A DNA stretch of 11,870 nt from Gymnopilus junonius (taxonomy: Eukaryota > Basidiomycota > Agaricomycetes > Agaricales > Galerinaceae), in contig JADNYJ010000834.1 of assembly GCA_015501075.1 (NCBI GenBank), forward strand, positions 1-11,870. The letters are read 5' to 3'. Below the pieces are notes generated by a model that saw nothing but the letters and a program-made list of their open reading frames with translations, was not told the DNA's origin and searched no databases. A program made the translations under genes and the position numbers. Every line of letters starts with the position of its first letter. The stretch's first letter is position 1. Below, piece after piece: positions 8,201-11,870 of the stretch.

Positions 8201-9640
8201 GTATATCAGGGCTTCTGTAGAAAGGTCTAGCTCCTGAAACCCCAGGACCAACATGTCTGGGTTGTCTAAGTCGTCTGTATCCACGCGCAACAGCGTTTCG
8301 TCTGGTTCTTCCTTCTCAGGTTCGGCTGCAGCGTTTGGCCTTCTCAATACTGTCAGACGAAATCAGAAAAAGGTTTCAAACTAGGTTGAAAGGGTGAACT
8401 TACTCCAGTCGAAAGGATTTCTTGCAACCTCCACTAGAGATATAGGTGACACGTTCTTTACTGGCGGGAGCGTAGGCTGGCTTGCTGGAAGTTTTTTGAC
8501 ATGAGTCACACCAGCATTACCCTGAACCCAAGCAGATAAATCCTGTGAGGGCATTTTGCCATTGACATTGAACGTCCCGACCCTCAGTCTGAATCACCCT
8601 CATCAAAAGATAGCGATAGGCTAGGCGAACTGAACGAACTCACGTCAAACTCCTCCTTCCTCTCCTTGACATATCCCGAGCTTTGACGCGTACCCAATCA
8701 TCTCTGATCAACTGCGCGTCCGACTGGTCGTCGCTCATGAATCCCGCAGAGGCCGGCGAAAGACGTTCGAGAAGCGGTTTATTCACCAGGCGGAGATCTT
8801 GAGGTGTGTTTGTCACTAACAAGGGCAATTGTTGGAGTTAAATTCGAAATATGAAGGGGAAAAGACGAACGAGATGCTATGGTCATGTATTTCGCGAAGT
8901 AGGGCCTCAGCCAATTGAAGTGGGTCGTTGAAGAGGCAAGGTTGATCACTGAATTGGCTTCGACATCTGTAAGACGAAATTTCCAGAACAAAATCAGAAG
9001 CGAGTCAATATGTTGACTATGAGCATGCTCACCAGAGACTTCCTTCAAACGCTTGCATTCCGCTACCAATTTCCTTAACCCTTCAACATCAGGGGTAAAA
9101 AATGAAGGAGGCTGCGCATCGTCCGCGAGTCCTTCAGCAGCATTGATGCTAAGACCCATTACTGAGCAGAAAAGTTCGCGTCAGGATAAACTTGCATCCA
9201 TAACCGCGGGTCAGACAGAGCCTCACCAGAACCAGATTGCTCAAGCATCGACTTCCTAGGCGACGTAGTTTGTAGGTCAATCGTCCCTCGACGCATTTGA
9301 CTGATAACGATAGAAAAATCTCCATAGATTGCGTATACGCGATGCACGTCGAGTTCTTCAGATTGTCCGTTTGGTCCTGGTTTGTATTTGCATACGAAGA
9401 GACTATGAAATAAACTGGAATCAGTTCTCCTTTCATTTAATGTAATGTAGCTGAACAAGATACTCACCTCCCTTCTTCCGTCAAATCCCAGTCATCCCTG
9501 TGTGACACCACAGCTAGGACTCTTCTACTCTGTGCGTCGTTTCCCGATGTGCCTGACGGATCCACAAGAGCAGCCTCCAGCACGGCTTTGACTTCATCTG
9601 GAGACCTCAAGATGTTCTGAATGAGAGCGAGCGCAGCCAT
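5299..9640 (-). CDS. OCRL/INPP5B-type inositol polyphosphate 5-phosphatase (IPPc-ASH-RhoGAP-like)
   Basis: Twenty-five exons, about 1000 codons once five one-base lesions are allowed for: 9468-9640, 9227-9402, 9033-9161, 8871-8966, 8644-8815, 8404-8588, 8121-8349, 7951-8066, 7583-7902, 7508-7511, 7352-7457, 7227-7288, 7114-7167, 6926-7061, 6734-6873, 6630-6678, 6522-6570, 6439-6470, 6223-6385, 6006-6169, 5902-5955, 5669-5842, 5590-5622, 5458-5533, 5299-5402. Start: first ATG of the frame; no upstream ATG before a stop. Domains: PH-like N-terminus; catalytic core about 248-654 with LRVGTFNVNG, LGFQEL, KQLVGML, GNKGGTAIR, NAHLAAF, GDLNYR, KRKPAWTDRI and SDHRPVAADF; ASH about 655-815; RhoGAP-like to the end, with valine at the arginine-finger site. 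The family removes the 5-phosphate of PI(4,5)P2 in endosome and Golgi traffic. Lesions near 8195, 8060, 7903, 7750 and 7448 break the core as written; outside it every junction closes. Confidence 0.88.
7508..7511 (-). other. Four-base micro-exon (GGAG) of the phosphatase
   Basis: The exon ending FWM (7583) and the exon beginning AT-CTC-AAT-TAC (7457) can only yield the conserved M-G-D-L-N-Y if four bases lie between them. Exactly GGAG sits at 7511-7508, preceded by TTTATAG and followed by the donor GTAGGT. The flanking introns would be 71 bases (7512-7582) and 50 bases (7458-7507), both of normal size for this locus. Spliced, the codons become ATG GGA GAT CTC AAT TAC. Confidence 0.75.
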
Positions 9641-9834
9641 AGATGCATAGGAATAAGCAGCTGGTGCGAACGAAGCAGAGTTGTGTCGCTCATGGATATC
9701 AAGCGTCACTGTACCCGGTGACCATGTTGGTGGAGTGACGAATATGATGCCACCTGGTTCCTTTTTTGGGGAACCTCCTATTTATCTCTCACCAACTGAT
9801 TTACTGGTTTGCGACGACTTGAATTATGTATTGC

Positions 9835-9839
9835 ATTGG
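9835..9839 (-). promoter_or_regulatory. CCAAT box candidate upstream of the phosphatase
   Basis: CCAAT on the minus strand, about 195 bases before the chosen ATG at 9640, within the 257-base gap to the cyclophilin stop. A TAAATA word lies nearer the start, at about 9782-9787. CCAAT is short and common, so this is only a candidate site for the fungal Hap/NF-Y complex. Confidence 0.2.
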
Positions 9840-9897
9840 CTATCATACATTTGTTATCCTTCCTTGGGAACCATGCATTAGACTATCCTCAAACCAT

Positions 9898-11391
9898 CTA
9901 ACTGAAAAGTTTCTTGAATTGCTTCTTCTCCTTATCTCTCCGCTCCTTCTTTGCCTGCTTGATCTTGTTCAGCTCTGATTGAATGGCCGCATCATCTGGT
10001 ACAAGGTGGCTCGCTTCCGTGAGATCTTGCTCGGCCTTGTCCTCCTCTTTTAGGTAGATGTGAGCCAGGGCACGACGGTACAGTGCTTTTGCTGCAGAAC
10101 ATCGAATGTCACATTGTCAGTTCTGTATCAAAAAACGATGGAAGTGGATGTAGGGTACCTTTATCAGCGTTGTTAAGAGTTAGGTTATTCAGTGCTCGGG
10201 TGGTATTAGTGATGGCGATCACAGCATTTGCCGTGGATTGAGGGCGAGCACGGACAGCGGAAAGGGCAGAATTAAGAAGTAAAGGGGCGAGGAGTGCGTC
10301 ATAGCTATCCTTCAACTCCGGTGGAGAACCTTCAGGCAAGACGGGATGAACATCTAAGTAACGGATAGATTCTAAAACCAAAATTCAGAACCAAGCACCA
10401 CTCGTGACGGAGGAATAAAACCCACTTTGATACTTTTGCAAAGCCTCCTCCACCTTTCCTTCCTTGAACAGCTTGTTTCCAACTTCCCCTCACAACTTTG
10501 GCTATTTGCAACGCGACCTCAGGGTTCTCCGTGTCCTGGTCCTCATCAACAGGGTAATCTTCGTACGGGTCTCCTGATTGAGCTTCCGAGGACTCTTTGA
10601 GTGAAGGATCGTCGGGGGAAAGTTCGCCGCAGTCTGCGATGACGATGGGCGAGGTGGGAACGTCTCCAGAGGAAGTAGGATAGTTTTCGATCTGACGAAC
10701 TACATGACATGATCAGAAAATGTATCAACTATCAAGGCTAGTGATGTATACCAATCGATTTGCCCTTGATAACCTCGCCGAAGATCACATGTTTTCCGTC
10801 CAGGTGCGATGTTGGTGCGACAGTAATGAAGAATTGCGATCCATTGGTATTAGCTCCAGCATTGGCCTACTGGAATGTCAGGCTCAATCTCGACGTATAG
10901 ATTGCGGCCAAACGCACCATGGAAAGCAAGAAAGGTTTGGTGTGGTTCACAAGGAAGCCCTCGTCCTCGAACTTTTCGCCATAGATGGATTCTCCTCCAG
11001 TTCCTAATGCAAGCCTCAGTCAAAAAATTCAGGCTGGAACGGAAAATTCGACAATACCATTTCCGGCTGTGAAATCACCTCCTTGGCACATGAAGCTGGG
11101 ACCTATCAGCACCTCAAATATACGTTAGTTGGTACAGGAGGAACTCACCCCTTGATCACACGATGGAAACCCGACCCCTTGTAATGCAGGGGCTTGCCAG
11201 ATTGACCTGTACCCTTTTCACCAGTACATAGCGCACCTATGGATCAAACAAACCTTCAGCACAATATCCAGACATCCAAAAGGATCTACGTACGGAAGTT
11301 CTCAGCCGTTTTGGGTACAAGATCTTTGTAAAGAGAAAAAATGACCCTTCCAGCGGTTTGTCGCCGATTGTGTTTGGTTGGTTTCGGACAT
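9898..11391 (-). CDS. CPR6: Cyclophilin 40 (Cpr6-type peptidyl-prolyl isomerase with TPR domain)
   Basis: Eight exons: 11294-11391, 11149-11236, 11058-11095, 10918-11003, 10752-10866, 10426-10699, 10159-10371, 9898-10091; about 368 residues. The cyclophilin part shows [51 protein letters not shown] and [18 protein letters not shown]. Histidine replaces the cyclosporin-contacting Trp of CypA, as usual in Cyp40. After an acidic linker come TPR units ([46 protein letters not shown]), with the Lys/Asn/Arg residues that clamp the Hsp90 C-terminal carboxylate, then a basic [16 protein letters not shown] tail. It should be a cytosolic Hsp90 co-chaperone. As written the frame breaks: one extra G in the G-run near 10487-10490, one missing G near 11350 between IGDKPL and GRVIF, and an unresolved N-terminus without the usual FFDI strand. 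An ATG at 11456 opens a break-free frame into GRVIF but loses the IGDKPL codons, so I prefer 11391. Confidence 0.88.
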
Positions 11392-11497
11392 TTTGAACAG
11401 CTAGCAAAGATATAACAGCGCCTAAGGACTGCCCAAGGATGGCAGAACCCTGCCATTTATCGTTCCCCCAGGTCAGGGGTTACGTAAGGGGACTGCT

Positions 11498-11533
11498 GGA
11501 ACACACTGGAACCTTTTGGAATCTTGTTGGAAT
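11498..11533 (-). promoter_or_regulatory. Step-type heat shock element array
   Basis: On the plus strand four gGAAn units have their GAA at 11499, 11509, 11519 and 11530, a period of 10, 10 and 11 bases. Read on the gene strand this is nTTCn with 5-base gaps, the arrangement known as a step-type heat shock element for HSF trimers. The near edge is about 107 bases upstream of the cyclophilin ATG at 11391. A heat-inducible Hsp90 co-chaperone is a natural HSF target. Binding itself is inferred. Confidence 0.55.
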
Positions 11534-11558
11534 CGAAAAAGGATTGAAGATGATTACG

Positions 11559-11572
11559 GAACTTTTCAGGAA
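11559..11572. promoter_or_regulatory. Second heat-shock-element-like inverted unit
   Basis: GAA (11559-11561), TTC (11565-11567) and GAA (11570-11572) alternate in orientation with gaps of 3 and 2 bases. The canonical perfect-type element has 2 and 2, so this is one base off. It lies 26 bases beyond the step-type array and would be a weaker or cooperative HSF site. Confidence 0.4.
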
Positions 11573-11870
11573 CATGAGGGTTTATCAGAACGTAATTCCC
11601 GTTTTCATTTTCTGTGCGCTACTAGGGAGAATAGGCGCTGGTAAGAAATCTTGTGAAGTAAGAGTAACCAACTTTTTGCGTGGCTTGACGCGTCGTTGAA
11701 GAAGCTGCAACGAAACTCAGATTGTCCAAATAAGGTAATATTTTCCCATAGTATACGTCTAGACTTCTATCTGACGACCCGGTACTTACTCTCCCACTCC
11801 CTTTCCATCTTCATTGGTCACCTCTAGCAAGCTGCTAGCAATCATTCTATCTTGTCATGCTCTATTTAAC

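Larger units (their letters stand above)
11392..11870. other. Upstream region of the cyclophilin gene
   Basis: No gene is called here. Apart from the GAA arrays listed separately, it holds a small hairpin CTAGCA...TGCTAG (11824-11838) and, on the minus strand near 11850-11796, an ATG-led 18-codon frame (begins MIASSLLEVTNEDG) that runs to a GTAAGT. This could be a 5' exon of something, but no matching second exon is evident. An 86-codon plus-strand frame (11439-11699) crosses the array and shows no domain. Confidence 0.45.

Noticed and set aside
7841..8230. 129-codon plus-strand open frame
   Set aside because: It lies antisense over exons encoding conserved 5-phosphatase motifs (SKQLVGML, GNKGG), so it is a shadow frame.
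9159..9226. Reading through to the stop after ANFSAQ in the phosphatase
   Set aside because: An earlier GTGAGG donor at 9226 with a CTGAC branch site and a TTTCTGCTCAG acceptor joins QSGS to the next exon in frame, so this stretch is intron.
9641..9780. N-terminal extension of the phosphatase upstream of 9640
   Set aside because: The frame stays open upstream to about 9780 (IIFVTPPTWSPGTVTLDI...), but it contains no ATG before a stop and I found no upstream exon with a usable donor. The first ATG at 9640 gives an N-terminus that fits the family.
11294..11456. Alternative cyclophilin start at the ATG at 11456
   Set aside because: It gives a break-free frame into [10 protein letters not shown], but translates the DNA that clearly spells IGDKPL in another frame as NRRQTA. 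A one-base deletion near 11350 explains more. I keep it as the alternative.
11411..11570. 50-codon minus-strand frame (YVLINPHVPEKFR...)
   Set aside because: It looks protein-like in places, but lies over the phased GAA array, has no ATG, and no partner exons could be joined to it.
1..11870. A new multi-gene defence or biosynthetic system
   Set aside because: The three intact loci belong to unrelated, well-known families, each with its own upstream region, and no other coding capacity was found to link them.

Overview
The window looks like nuclear DNA of a filamentous fungus, most likely a basidiomycete (Agaricomycetes type). The evidence is eukaryotic genes cut by many GT-AG introns of 46-71 bases, very short exons, and products that read as fungal versions of known families. 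I reconstructed about 40 introns by hand from reading frame and family conservation. No database search was possible.

Layout, left to right. (1) 1-700 has no recognised gene; an open frame on the minus strand may start at 86 and run off the left edge. (2) 709-1478 is a decayed, 5'-truncated copy of the serine-hydrolase gene that follows. (3) 1479-3277 is a gene-free spacer holding repeat debris: a CCATAGC/GTAGC word cluster, a ~310-base element with long imperfect inverted repeats, and a 95-base MITE-like palindrome. (4) 3278-4944 (minus) is an intact nine-exon beta-lactamase/LovD/EstB-type serine hydrolase of 407 residues. (5) 5299-9640 (minus) is a 25-exon OCRL/INPP5B-type inositol polyphosphate 5-phosphatase: N-terminal PH-like region, catalytic core, ASH, RhoGAP-like domain. 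(6) 9898-11391 (minus) is a Cyp40/Cpr6-type cyclophilin with a TPR region. (7) 11392-11870 is its upstream region, with heat-shock-element-like arrays.

The three real genes all read leftward, about 260-350 bases apart, each with its own upstream region. They do not form a pathway: a probable secondary-metabolism or detoxifying acyl-hydrolase, a phosphoinositide phosphatase of membrane traffic, and an Hsp90 co-chaperone. I see no new multi-gene system.

The points most worth a second look are a 4-base micro-exon inside the catalytic GDLNYR motif of the phosphatase; a cluster of single-base lesions in the phosphatase core, with others in the cyclophilin, that look more like homopolymer consensus errors than true decay; a 10-bp-phased GAA array upstream of the Hsp90 co-chaperone; and stop-free, in-frame introns in two genes.
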